From contig NZ_FNOZ01000008.1 of the NCBI RefSeq assembly GCF_900107175.1, positions 78,610 through 142,609 on the forward strand: a DNA stretch of 64,000 bases. Reading direction: 5' to 3'. The stretch is from Modestobacter sp. DSM 44400 (lineage in GTDB: Bacteria; Actinomycetota; Actinomycetes; Mycobacteriales; Geodermatophilaceae). The notes under the pieces were generated by a model that had not been told where the DNA came from, did not search any database, and was given only the letters and a program-made list of their open reading frames with translations. Below, piece by piece: positions 15,146 to 23,187 of this stretch; the first letter of the stretch is position 1, and every line of letters begins with the position of its first letter. Both the position numbers and the translations under genes were made by a program.

Positions 15146-16540
15146 TCAGGACGATGAGGACGAGGACCAGCGGGGCAGGGAGGAGATCTGCGAGGACAAC
15201 CACGACGACTTGTTCTGCAGGGTCCCCAGGGCCGACTCCATCGCGGCGAACTGCCGTTCGAGGGTGTTCCGACGGGTCGCCAGCCGCAGATCCCAGTCGT
15301 CGATGCGCTTCTGCAGGTCGGTGGCCAGGGTGTCCTGGCCCTTGGCCAGCAGCGTCAGGGTGCCGGTGGTGGAGTCGGTCGCCGTAGTGGCCAGGGTGAA
15401 CAGGCGCTGGGCGACGCCGGGCACGGCGGGGGTGGTGACGCCGTTCGTGGTGGTGGCCGGGCTACCGTCGACCAGCTTGCGCGCCAGGGCGGGGTCGGAC
15501 TGCAGCGTCTTGGCGAAGGTGTCCGCGGTGAAGGTGAGCTTGCCCTCCCGGGTGAGCTGGATCCCGGCGGCGGACGCGGACGCCGTGCCGCCGATGGCAT
15601 TGGCGACCGACTCGAGCACCGAGCTCGCCAGGCGCCGCAGCGAGCTGTCGCCCTTGAGGACGGCGGTGGTGCTCGTGCCGCTGGAGTCCGTGAAGCCCTT
15701 GATGCTGGACAGCACGTCGTTGGCGGCGGTGACCATCGCCGCCACGGCGGCCGTCAGGCTTTCCGGGTCGCTGCTCACCGCGATCGTGGTCGGCGTTCCG
15801 TCGGCCGTCGAGACGGTGATCGAGACCCCGGGCATCAGGTCGCGGAACGTGTTGCTCGACGAGGTAGCGGTGACGCCCCCGCCCAGGTCCAGCGTGGCGT
15901 CGCGCCCGTTCGTGGCGACGACCAGGCCGCGCGTCTGCGTCGGGTCGGCCTCGACGGGGAAGTTGCTGTCGAGGGTGAAGGCACCGTCCAGGCCGGAGGC
16001 CGTGGACGTGACCTGCAACCGATAGCCCGAGCCGGTGTTCACTGCGGCAGCGGTGACGCCGGCGTTGCTGGCGTTGATCGCGGCGACGGCGTCGGCCAGC
16101 GTCGCGTCCGCGGCCAGGGTGATGCCGACCGGCGCGGTGTCGCCGTCGGCGTCGGCGATGGTGAGGGACGTCGCGCCGAAGGCTGCGGTGGCGGAGTCGA
16201 ACGCGGGGCCGTTGCTGAAGATGGTGTGCGTGGCGGCCAGCTGGGTGACCCCGAAGGTCAGCGAGCCGGCGGACGCGCTGGCCGAGGCGGTGGCGGTCAC
16301 GGACGTCGAGGAGCTGGTGGCCTTGGCCGCCGACCACGTCGCGGCCTTGGTGAGTGCCTCGGCGGCGCTCCGGAGCGCGTCGAACTTGGTGTTGACCGCG
16401 CGGTAGGCCTTTGCGTCGGATCTGGTGTCGACCAGCTTGTTCTTGAGCAGGGTCTGCGGGTTGGCCTCGACCTGTATCAGCTGGCCGATGAGGGAGGCGG
16501 TGTCTAAGCCGGAGATGAGGCCGACGTTCAGACCTGCCAT
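15146..16540 (-). CDS. fliD: Flagellar filament cap protein FliD
   Basis: Capping protein that folds flagellin at the filament tip. The 464 residues begin with NVGLISGLDTASLIGQLIQ (FliD N domain), include the Thr/Ser/Ala-rich surface region and end with a coiled C-terminal FliD domain (LERQFAAMESALGTLQNKSS). The last residues are an odd Ser run. It follows fliC across a strong hairpin. Confidence 0.94.
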   Translation of the reverse strand: MAGLNVGLISGLDTASLIGQLIQVEANPQTLLKNKLVDTRSDAKAYRAVNTKFDALRSAAEALTKAATWSAAKATSSSTSVTATASASASAGSLTFGVTQLAATHTIFSNGPAFDSATAAFGATSLTIADADGDTAPVGITLAADATLADAVAAINASNAGVTAAAVNTGSGYRLQVTSTASGLDGAFTLDSNFPVEADPTQTRGLVVATNGRDATLDLGGGVTATSSSNTFRDLMPGVSITVSTADGTPTTIAVSSDPESLTAAVAAMVTAANDVLSSIKGFTDSSGTSTTAVLKGDSSLRRLASSVLESVANAIGGTASASAAGIQLTREGKLTFTADTFAKTLQSDPALARKLVDGSPATTTNGVTTPAVPGVAQRLFTLATTATDSTTGTLTLLAKGQDTLATDLQKRIDDWDLRLATRRNTLERQFAAMESALGTLQNKSSWLSSQISSLPRWSSSSSS

Positions 16541-16581
16541 GTGGAGTCCTCCGGTACTGGAACGGGGTGAGGGGCGACGTG

Positions 16582-16618
16582 CAGTGAGGGGGGAGGCCGG
16601 GGGCCTCCCCCCTCACTG
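16582..16618 (-). terminator. Terminator downstream of flagellin
   Basis: Arms 16582-16598 and 16602-16618 form a perfect 17-bp stem with a 3-nt GGG loop, lying 30 bp beyond the fliC stop in the transcription direction and 42 bp before fliD. No T-run follows. It probably limits read-through so that flagellin is made in excess of the cap and its chaperones. Confidence 0.85.
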
Positions 16619-16647
16619 GGTGGTGCTCAGGTGGTGGTGTGGCTCGA

Positions 16648-17475
16648 TCAGCCCAGCAGCTTCAGGATGCCCTGAGACGACTGGTTGGCCTGGGCCAGCA
16701 TGGCGGTGCCGGCCTGGGTCAGGATCTGGGTCCGGGAGAAGTTGGTCATCTCCTGGGCCATGTCCGTGTCGCGGATCCGGGACTCCGACGCAGACAGGTT
16801 CTCCACCGACGTGTTCAGGTTGTTGATGGTGTGCTCGAACCGGTTCTGGATGGCACCCAGGCCGGCGCGAGCGGCGGACACGGTGGTGATGGCGGCCTGC
16901 ACCGAGTTGCTGCCGCCGGTGACGGCACCGGTCGTCGGATCGGTGGTGGTCGCGATCGTGATGGCGCTGAGGGCCGTCGCGTCGAGAGCGGCGCCCAGGT
17001 TGACGCCGATCGTGTCCCCGCCCTTGTAGCCGACCTGGAAGGTCGCCGTCGCAGCGGCCTTGAGCAGGTCGACACCGTTGAACGTGGTGTTGTCCTGGAT
17101 CCGGCCGATCTCGGTCTTGAGCGCGTCGAACTCGCCGGTGAGAGCGGCCTTCGAGTCGGCGTTCTGGGTGCCGTTGTTGTACTGCACCGCCAGGTCGTTC
17201 ATGCGCTGCAGCATCGAGGTGACCTCGGTGAGGGCACCTTCCGCCGTCTGGACGACCGAGATGCCGTCCTGCGCGTTGCGGGCGGCGACCTTGAGGCCAC
17301 CGACCTGCGAACGCAGACCCTCGGAGATGGCCAGCCCGGCCGCGTCGTCGGCGGCGCGGTTGATCCGGAAGCCGGAGGAGAGCTTCTCCAGCGACTTGTT
17401 CATCTGGCCGTCGGTGACGGACAGGTTGCGGTACGAGTTCATCGCCGCGATGTTGGTGTTGACACTGAGACCCAT
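16648..17475 (-). CDS. fliC: Flagellin FliC
   Basis: Filament subunit. The 275-residue product keeps both conserved ends (MGLSVNTNIAAMNSYRNLSV and LEKLSSGFRINRAADDAAGL; C-terminal MAQEMTNFSRTQILTQAGTA and LANQSSQGILKLLG relatives). It has only a short variable D2/D3 middle near residues 150-200, so the filament is of the small type. The ATG at 17475 has GGAGG six bases upstream; the longer frame to 17643 has no support. Confidence 0.97.
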   Translation of the reverse strand: MGLSVNTNIAAMNSYRNLSVTDGQMNKSLEKLSSGFRINRAADDAAGLAISEGLRSQVGGLKVAARNAQDGISVVQTAEGALTEVTSMLQRMNDLAVQYNNGTQNADSKAALTGEFDALKTEIGRIQDNTTFNGVDLLKAAATATFQVGYKGGDTIGVNLGAALDATALSAITIATTTDPTTGAVTGGSNSVQAAITTVSAARAGLGAIQNRFEHTINNLNTSVENLSASESRIRDTDMAQEMTNFSRTQILTQAGTAMLAQANQSSQGILKLLG

Positions 17476-17483
17476 GGTGTTCC

Positions 17484-17523
17484 TCCGTGGAAGTGGGCTT
17501 TCGGGTGGACCCGCTGCATCCGT
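17484..17523 (-). promoter_or_regulatory. Two candidate CsrA sites (ANGGA) in the fliC leader
   Basis: ACGGA occurs on the mRNA strand at 17523-17519 and at 17488-17484; the second overlaps the Shine-Dalgarno GGAGG. In Bacillus, CsrA represses hag by binding one upstream site and one over the ribosome site, and this layout is similar. csrA is encoded in the same locus. Confidence 0.45.
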
Positions 17524-17545
17524 GCTGCGGGGCGTTGCACTACCG

Positions 17546-17573
17546 GTAACGGCTCGGGTCCGCCGCTCCTTGA
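17546..17573 (-). promoter_or_regulatory. Candidate FliA promoter of fliC
   Basis: Minus-strand TCAA at 17573-17570, a 16-nt spacer and GCCGTTAC at 17553-17546 resemble the sigma-28 consensus TAAA-N15-GCCGATAA. Predicted transcription start is about 65 nt before the flagellin ATG. Confidence 0.55.
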
Positions 17574-17776
17574 CCCGAACCGGAGAACTTCTTCGGTCTC
17601 CCTCGGGTGAGTGGGGCGGCTGCTGGACGGCCGGTGCCGGCACGTGCTCGCGTTGCCGAAACCTGGCCCGATGCCCCCGGCGCCCCCGGTGCCGCCCACC
17701 TCAAGAGCAGGTCGCACCTGCGCCGGCGACACGACGGGCAAGGGGAGGCCGAACTCCGGAAGGATCCACGTCGAGG

Positions 17777-18841
17777 ATGAACGTCCTGCTCGCCCCCTCA
17801 GTCTTCACCGGCTCGCAGGACTACCGCATGGCCGAGCCGGCTCGCGCCGTGCAGGAGGCGGACCCCGGTATCGCGGTCACGGTCACCCATGGGCTGGTGA
17901 CCCGGATGATCCAGCGCCCGGGCGACACCGAGCTCAGCGTTGCCTCGGTGGACGGCCGGGGTGCGGACGTGGTCGTCCTCCAACTGCCGAAGACCGAGGC
18001 GATGCTGCAGTGCCTGCGGCTGCTGCAGGCTCAGGGCATTGCTGTCGTGGTGGAGGTCGACGACCTGCTGTCGGCGGTCCCGTACGGCCACTCCGGGCAC
18101 GACGCCCTGGTCCGAGGCGGGGTGCACCGGTACGCCGTGGCGTGCGCGCGCGAGGCCGACCTGGTCACCGTGTCCACCCCCGCGCTGCTGAAGAAGTACG
18201 CCCCGCACGGGCGCGGGGCGGTCGTGCCCAACGCGGTCCCGCGCCGCATCGCCGAGCTGCCGCCGGCCTACGAACGGGATTCGGAGACGGTGACGATCGG
18301 GTGGACCGGTTCGGTGGCGACCCACCCCTATGACCTACAGGTGATGGAATCGGGGTTGCAGCAGGCACTGGACCGGAGCCGGGGGCAGAGCCGGTTCATG
18401 ATCCTCGGCGAGGAGTGCGACGCCCGGGACCGGCTCCGGCTGTCCGAGGACCCGGTGGTCGTGCCCTGGGTCCGGGACGTCGACGAGTACGTCACGACCC
18501 TCGGAGAGCTGTTCGACATCGGGCTGGCCCCGCTCCGGGAGGACCGATTCAACACCTGCAAGAGCTGGCTGAAGGTCCTGGAGTACGCCGCACGCGGCGT
18601 CTACGCCGTCCGCTCGCCGACCGTGGAGTACGAGCGGCTCGCACTCGGGCGGTCCGCTCGCCGGCCCCGGGACTGGGCGGCCCTGATCGCGGCGGGGGTC
18701 CAAAAGGCCGACCAACGGCGGGAGATCGCGGCGGCTGACCGCGAGAGGGTCCTGGCCGGTCACCTCGTGGAGCAGCGGTGGGCCGACGCCTGGCGGCTGG
18801 CGCGGGAGAACCGCAGCCGCACCCAGCGGATCGTGGCCTGA
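17777..18841 (+). CDS. GT4-like glycosyltransferase, possible flagellin glycosylation
   Basis: The 354-residue product has a two-Rossmann glycosyltransferase layout. Near residues 85-150 it shows VVVEVDDLLSAVP and ADLVTVSTPALLKKYAPHGR, then VVPNAVPRRI. The second domain has ETVTIGWTGSVATHPYDLQV and a C-terminal IGLAPLREDRFNTCKSWLKV, the GT4 nucleotide-sugar site with a short Lys-Glu pattern. Donor and acceptor cannot be read from the sequence. Position between fliC and fliA suggests it modifies flagellin, but this is inference. Confidence 0.75.
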   Translation: MNVLLAPSVFTGSQDYRMAEPARAVQEADPGIAVTVTHGLVTRMIQRPGDTELSVASVDGRGADVVVLQLPKTEAMLQCLRLLQAQGIAVVVEVDDLLSAVPYGHSGHDALVRGGVHRYAVACAREADLVTVSTPALLKKYAPHGRGAVVPNAVPRRIAELPPAYERDSETVTIGWTGSVATHPYDLQVMESGLQQALDRSRGQSRFMILGEECDARDRLRLSEDPVVVPWVRDVDEYVTTLGELFDIGLAPLREDRFNTCKSWLKVLEYAARGVYAVRSPTVEYERLALGRSARRPRDWAALIAAGVQKADQRREIAAADRERVLAGHLVEQRWADAWRLARENRSRTQRIVA

Positions 18842-19031
18842 ACGGCTTCCGGAAGACACCGCAGCTCCTCCACTCGTGTGCGGAGAGGAGGCTGCGGTCC
18901 TCGGGTGCGTGGATCAGGCAGCTGGTCCTGCCCTGCTCCCGGGTCGGTCGCCGTGATGTCAGCGGCGGCAGCGGACCCGGCGGGCGGGCGGTCGACCGGA
19001 TGGCCGAGAAACCCCGTCGTCGCGGAGGCCC

Positions 19032-19961
19032 TCAGACGGGTTGGGAGGCAGGTCCGCGCCCGGCGACCGGCCAACTGTGCCGGGGTCGGGGGCGTGGAAC
19101 CGGAACCGGAACCAGGAGCGGCGGAGCCGGCGGCGTCCGCCGATCCGGGGCCTGTCGTGCCGCCACCCGGTCGACGTAGGCGCGCTGCTGGTTCCGGGCC
19201 CGGACGCCGCCGTCGGCGGGGACGGATCGGCCCTCCCAGATCTCGCTCATCGCCGCGTGCAGCAGTGTGAGCGCCCGGGCCCGCATCTGCGAGACCCGGG
19301 AAAGAGTGACACCCAGGTCGTCGGCGATGTCGGTCAACGACTCGTCACCGAAGAAGTTCCGGTCCACGACCTCGTCGAGGCGGTCGGGCAGCGCCTGGAT
19401 CGCCTCGTGCAAGGCGCGGGCGCGCTCGCCGCGGAGGAGGGCGCGCTCGGGGGAGTCGCCGGTGTCGGGCAGGTCCAGGGAGTTGCCGTCGTTGCCGGGA
19501 TCAGCGTCGATGCTGACCATCACCGCCCGGTGCAGATCGACCTGCAGCGAGTCCAGCTGCGACCGTCCCACGCCGAGGCTGACGGCGAGCTCCTGCTTGG
19601 TGGGGGGGCGCCCCAGGGAGATGGTGAGGGCGTCGGTCGCGGCGTCCGTGCGTCGGGCGGCGGCCCGGACCGAGCGGCTGGCCCAGTCCCCGGAGCGCAG
19701 CTCGTCGAGCACGGCGCCCTGCAGGCGGGGGATGGCATAGGTCGCGAAGGTGGCGCCGGCGCCGGGGTCGAAACGACGGGCCACCTCGACCAAGGCCACG
19801 TGTGCACAGGAGAGCAGGTCGTCGCGGCTCACGTGACTCGGCAAGGAGATCCGGGAGGCCACCGCGTTGACCGCGAACTGGGCAAGGGGCAGGTGAGTGG
19901 TCACCAGCGCGTCGACGTCGGGCTGGAGGCGCTCGCTCGCCGGTGGGCTGACTGTGGTCAC
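19032..19961 (-). CDS. fliA: Flagellar sigma factor FliA (sigma-28)
   Basis: Directs transcription of flagellar genes. The 309-residue product has region 2 (SRDDLLSCAHVALVEVARRF, then FATYAIPRLQGAVLDELRSG), region 3 with SLGRPPTKQELAVSLGVGRS, and region 4 (DESLTDIADDLGVTLSRVSQ). The GTG at 19961 has AAGGA nine bases upstream. After region 4 the protein continues for about 60 extra residues rich in Arg, Pro and Val, with no known counterpart. It is divergent from flgN-flgKL-csrA. No flgM anti-sigma gene was recognised in the window. Confidence 0.9.
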   Translation of the reverse strand: MTTVSPPASERLQPDVDALVTTHLPLAQFAVNAVASRISLPSHVSRDDLLSCAHVALVEVARRFDPGAGATFATYAIPRLQGAVLDELRSGDWASRSVRAAARRTDAATDALTISLGRPPTKQELAVSLGVGRSQLDSLQVDLHRAVMVSIDADPGNDGNSLDLPDTGDSPERALLRGERARALHEAIQALPDRLDEVVDRNFFGDESLTDIADDLGVTLSRVSQMRARALTLLHAAMSEIWEGRSVPADGGVRARNQQRAYVDRVAARQAPDRRTPPAPPLLVPVPVPRPRPRHSWPVAGRGPASQPV

Positions 19962-19998
19962 GCTGTCCTTCTCGGCGGACCCGAGCGCGCATCGGACC

Positions 19999-20027
19999 GG
20001 CATCGGGGACTTTCGTCCCCGGCTTGA
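19999..20027 (-). promoter_or_regulatory. Candidate FliA-type promoter of fliA
   Basis: Minus-strand TCAA at 20027-20024, a 16-nt spacer and CCCGATGC at 20007-20000 share the spacing of the fliC promoter, suggesting autoregulation. The spacer itself contains GGGGAC-GAAA-GTCCCC, a perfect 6-bp hairpin with a GNRA-type loop. Confidence 0.45.
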
Positions 20028-20057
20028 GCGATATCGGTGGACTCCGCTGAACTCGGC

Positions 20058-20085
20058 TTGATCCGCTTCCGGCGCATGCCGATGG
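20058..20085 (+). promoter_or_regulatory. Possible FliA-type promoter of flgN
   Basis: TTGA at 20058-20061, a 16-nt spacer and GCCGATGG at 20078-20085. The -10-like box and spacing fit the other three sites, but the -35 differs at two positions, so this is the weakest of the set. Confidence 0.3.
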
Positions 20086-20155
20086 GACTGGCAACGAGCA
20101 CTCGTCGACCGGCGGGTGCCTGCAGTCACCACACGACGAGGGAGGGGCGGCCGCC

Positions 20156-20641
20156 ATGGACCACCAGCACCTGTCGACGTTGCTCTGGCGTGAGCAGGAG
20201 CTGCTCGACCTGCTCCTGTTCAAGGCCGAGGAGAAGCAGTACCTGATCCTCACCGGGAAGACCCGGTGGCTGGCCCGGATCGCGCACGAGATCGAGGTCG
20301 TCCTGGACCAGCTGCGCACCCTGGAGGTCGAGCGCGCGGCGGCCACCGAGCAGATCGCCGGCCGGTTGGGTCTGACGGCGAACCCGTCGCTGCGTCAGCT
20401 CGCCGAGGTCGCACCGGTGCCGTGGAGTGACCTCTACGTCAAGCACCACGAGAACCTGCTCACGCTCGTCACCGAGCTGCGCACCCTCTCCGACGCCAAC
20501 AAGGGTCTGATCGAGGGCGGCCTGGCCGCCATCGGCGACGCACTGCTGTCGACCCGGGGCACCGCCGCGGGCACGTACACCAACCATGGGCGGGCGGCGG
20601 GCAACGCCTACCGCGCCGTGACGCTGGACGGTGCCCTGTGA
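20156..20641 (+). CDS. flgN: Flagellar export chaperone FlgN
   Basis: Chaperone for the hook-filament junction proteins FlgK and FlgL. The 161-residue product is helical throughout, with LSTLLWREQELLDLLLFKAE at the N-terminus and an LVTELRTLSDANKGLIEGGL segment, as expected of FlgN. It begins after GGGAGGGG and directly precedes flgK, its client. Confidence 0.85.
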   Translation: MDHQHLSTLLWREQELLDLLLFKAEEKQYLILTGKTRWLARIAHEIEVVLDQLRTLEVERAAATEQIAGRLGLTANPSLRQLAEVAPVPWSDLYVKHHENLLTLVTELRTLSDANKGLIEGGLAAIGDALLSTRGTAAGTYTNHGRAAGNAYRAVTLDGAL

Positions 20642-20717
20642 GCGAGCTCGCGAGCTCACCGATCAGCACAGCAGCTCGGCGAACGCCGGCGACGAGCGCC
20701 AGCGAGGAGTCCAAGTG
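20638..20717 (+). repeat. Hairpin-bearing insert between flgN and flgK
   Basis: It opens with GTGAGC-GAGCTCGCGA-GCTCAC, a perfect 6-bp stem that includes the flgN stop. GTGAGC is repeated at the downstream edge over the flgK start, like a target-site duplication. The loop contains TCGCGA, also found in the loops of the other two junction inserts. Confidence 0.5.
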
Positions 20718-20718
20718 A
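20638..20718 (+). CDS. Bridging mini-ORF between flgN and flgK (26 aa)
   Basis: GTG overlaps the flgN stop (GTGA) and the frame closes with TGA overlapping the flgK GTG start (GTGA). The product contains SELASSPISTAARR and ends EESK. The flgK ribosome site (GAGGAG) lies inside the mini-ORF. This repeats the architecture of the fliF-fliG and flgB-flgC inserts with a different peptide. Translation is inferred only. Confidence 0.35.
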   Translation: MSELASSPISTAARRTPATSASEESK

Positions 20719-22133
20719 GCACCTTCTCCGGTCTGAACACCGCGGTGACCGCGCTCTGGGCGCAGCAGCGCGGGATGGACGTCACCGGCCAGAACATCGC
20801 CAACGTCAACACCGCCGGGTACTCCCGGCAGCGGGCCGACCTGCAGTCGGTCGCCGGCAGTACCGTCCCGGCCGTCTTCTCGGTGGGCAACGGCATCGGC
20901 CAGGGCGTCAGCGCCGACACGATCACCCGCATCCGGGACGCCTTCCTGGAGCGCCGGGCGCAGACCGAGCACGCGGTCACCGCCAGCCTCACCGTCCAGG
21001 ACACCACGTTCACCCAGATGGAGGACGCCTTCCGCGAGCCCGGCACCACGGGCATCGCACAGCAGCTGACGAAGATGTGGGCGGGCTGGAGCGACGTGAT
21101 GAACAACCCGACCGAGCTCGGTGCCCGCAGCCAGGTCCTGCAGTCCACCCGCACGCTCGTGGACGGACTGCACACCGCGAGCGCCACGCTGGACCAGCAG
21201 TGGGAGCAGAACCACGCCAGCCTCGAGTCGCTGGCCGCGGACGTGAATGCGACGGCGGCCTCCATCGCCGACCTGAACGTGGCGATCGCGCGGGCGTCGA
21301 ACGCCGGCATGCCGAGCAACGAGCTGGCCGACAAGCGGGACACGCTGGTCCTCAAGCTGTCCGACCAGGTCGGCGCCACGGCCGCGGTGGGCGAGGACGG
21401 CAGCATGACCGTCACCGTGGGCGGGTCCACGCTGGTCAGCGGCTCCAGCGTGCTGGCGCTGCGACTGGCCGGCAGCACCGACCCCGCCGACGCGGCCACC
21501 GACCCGCCCCGCCTGGTCACCGCCCCCGGTGGCACGACCGTCCGCCCCGGCGGGACGGCGGACGGCCAGCTCGCCTCGATGACCCGGATCATTCCGAAGT
21601 ACCGGACGCAGCTGGACGGGATCGCCCAGCAGCTCGCCGACCAGTTCAACGCGGTCCACACCAGCGGGTACGACCTGAAGGGGAACCCCGGCAAGCCGCT
21701 GTTCGACGACGGGGCAGGGGGCCTCACCGGGATCACCGCGGCCACCCTCGACCTGGCGATCAGCAGCACCGACGAGCTCGCCGCCGCGAGCCTGTCCCCG
21801 GCCACGGCCGGAGCCGTCTCGGGCGAAAACGGCAATGCCGACCGGATCTACCAGCTGCGGTTGGCATCGGCCGGAGCCGACGCCAACTACCGGAAGCTGA
21901 TCGTGACGCTGGGCGTCGAGGCGTCGACCACCACGAACGACCTCGCCACACAGAGCGTGATCGCTACTCAGGTGGACGCCTCCCGCGAGTCGGTCGCCGG
22001 CGTCAACCTCGATGAGGAGATGACCAACATGCTTCAGTTCCAGCACGGCTACCAGGCGGCCGGCCGGCTGATCACCGCCATAGACGAGATGCTCGACGTG
22101 CTGATCAACCGCACCGGGCTCGTGGGGCGCTGA
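20715..22133 (+). CDS. flgK: Flagellar hook-associated protein FlgK (HAP1)
   Basis: Joins hook and filament. The 472-residue product starts VSTFSGLNTAVTALWAQQRG with TGQNIANVNTAGYSRQRADL, the FlgK signature, and ends with MLQFQHGYQAAGRLITAIDE, the C-terminal axial helix. The GTG at 20715 is preceded by GAGGAG; the longer frame from 20631 overlaps flgN and was rejected. Confidence 0.95.
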   Translation: MSTFSGLNTAVTALWAQQRGMDVTGQNIANVNTAGYSRQRADLQSVAGSTVPAVFSVGNGIGQGVSADTITRIRDAFLERRAQTEHAVTASLTVQDTTFTQMEDAFREPGTTGIAQQLTKMWAGWSDVMNNPTELGARSQVLQSTRTLVDGLHTASATLDQQWEQNHASLESLAADVNATAASIADLNVAIARASNAGMPSNELADKRDTLVLKLSDQVGATAAVGEDGSMTVTVGGSTLVSGSSVLALRLAGSTDPADAATDPPRLVTAPGGTTVRPGGTADGQLASMTRIIPKYRTQLDGIAQQLADQFNAVHTSGYDLKGNPGKPLFDDGAGGLTGITAATLDLAISSTDELAAASLSPATAGAVSGENGNADRIYQLRLASAGADANYRKLIVTLGVEASTTTNDLATQSVIATQVDASRESVAGVNLDEEMTNMLQFQHGYQAAGRLITAIDEMLDVLINRTGLVGR

Positions 22134-22138
22134 CCCTG

Positions 22139-23041
22139 ATGCGGATCACCCAGCGTGCGATCACGACGACCAGCCTGCAGGGGCTCAACAGCAACCTGGC
22201 GGCGGTCAACAAGATCCAGCAGCAGCTGACGTCGGGGACGACGATCAGCCGGCCCTCGGACTCGCCGACCGGCACCAACACCTCGCTGCTCACCCGCAGG
22301 GACATGGCCGGTGTCGACCAGCAGGCCCGCAACATCACCGACGGCGTCACCGTCCTGAACTCGACCGACTCGACGCTGCAGGACATGCTCGACCAGGTCC
22401 TGGTGGTCCGGAACCTGACCCTCCAGGCCCTGAACCAGGGCACGATGTCCGCCGAGTCCCAGCAGGCGATCGCGGCCCAGGTCTCCGGGCTGCGGGAGAG
22501 CCTGCTGGGCGCGGCCAACACCGTCGTGCAGGGGCGGCCGCTGTTCGGCGGTGTAACCACCGGCAGGGCGGCCTATGCCTCCGACGGCACGTACACCGGC
22601 CTCGGCGGCTCGGGGGGGATCCCCGTGGTGCCGGTGAACCGGCGGATCTCCGACGTCGAGAGCGTCCGGGTGGACATCACCGGCGCGGAGGCCTTCGGCG
22701 ACCCGGTCGCCGGCAAGGACCTGTTCGCCGTCGTCGCCAACATCGTCGCCAACGTCGGGGACGTCGCGGCGCTCAGGAGCGACCTGGCCGACCTGGACGT
22801 AGTGCGGGGCAAGATGCTCACCGCCACTGCGGACATCGGCACCCGGCAGGCCCGCTTCGACACCGCCAAGGAGGTCAACACCAACCGGTCGCTGATCTTG
22901 CAGGCGCAGCTGTCGGCCAACGAGGACGTCGACATGCCACGGACGATCATGGAGCTGCAGATGCAGCAGACCGGTTACCAGGCCGCTCTGCAGGCGACCG
23001 CACAGGTAATCCAGCCGACCCTGCTGGACTTCTTGCGCTGA
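22139..23041 (+). CDS. flgL: Flagellar hook-associated protein FlgL (HAP3)
   Basis: Second junction protein, adjacent to flagellin. The 300-residue product starts MRITQRAITTTSLQGLNSNL and has QLTSGTTISRPSDSPTGTNT, the flagellin-like N-terminal motif, and ends with an axial helix (IMELQMQQTGYQAALQATAQ). It starts 5 bp after flgK, so the two are cotranscribed. Confidence 0.94.
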   Translation: MRITQRAITTTSLQGLNSNLAAVNKIQQQLTSGTTISRPSDSPTGTNTSLLTRRDMAGVDQQARNITDGVTVLNSTDSTLQDMLDQVLVVRNLTLQALNQGTMSAESQQAIAAQVSGLRESLLGAANTVVQGRPLFGGVTTGRAAYASDGTYTGLGGSGGIPVVPVNRRISDVESVRVDITGAEAFGDPVAGKDLFAVVANIVANVGDVAALRSDLADLDVVRGKMLTATADIGTRQARFDTAKEVNTNRSLILQAQLSANEDVDMPRTIMELQMQQTGYQAALQATAQVIQPTLLDFLR

Positions 23042-23187
23042 TCCGACCGACAGTCCCCGACCCGTTCGGCGGTCGGCCTGCCGAGAACTGAACAGGGCGT
23101 CGGACCACTGCGGTGGCCCGGCACCCCTCGTCCGCCGATGATCGGGGGACGGCCACGGAGGCCACACACCCATGGAGGGGTCAACTC

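Larger units (their letters stand above)
17476..17776. other. Divergent region between fliC and the glycosyltransferase
   Basis: About 300 bp holding the fliC promoter and leader on the minus strand. No convincing promoter was found for the plus-strand glycosyltransferase; the best -10-like match, CCCGATGC at 17667-17674, lacks a good -35 at 16-nt spacing. No conserved small ORF is apparent. Confidence 0.6.

Noticed and set aside
19999..20027. GAAA-loop hairpin before fliA as a riboswitch
   Set aside because: It is only 16 nt long and lies in the promoter spacer, upstream of the predicted transcription start, so it would not be transcribed from that promoter.
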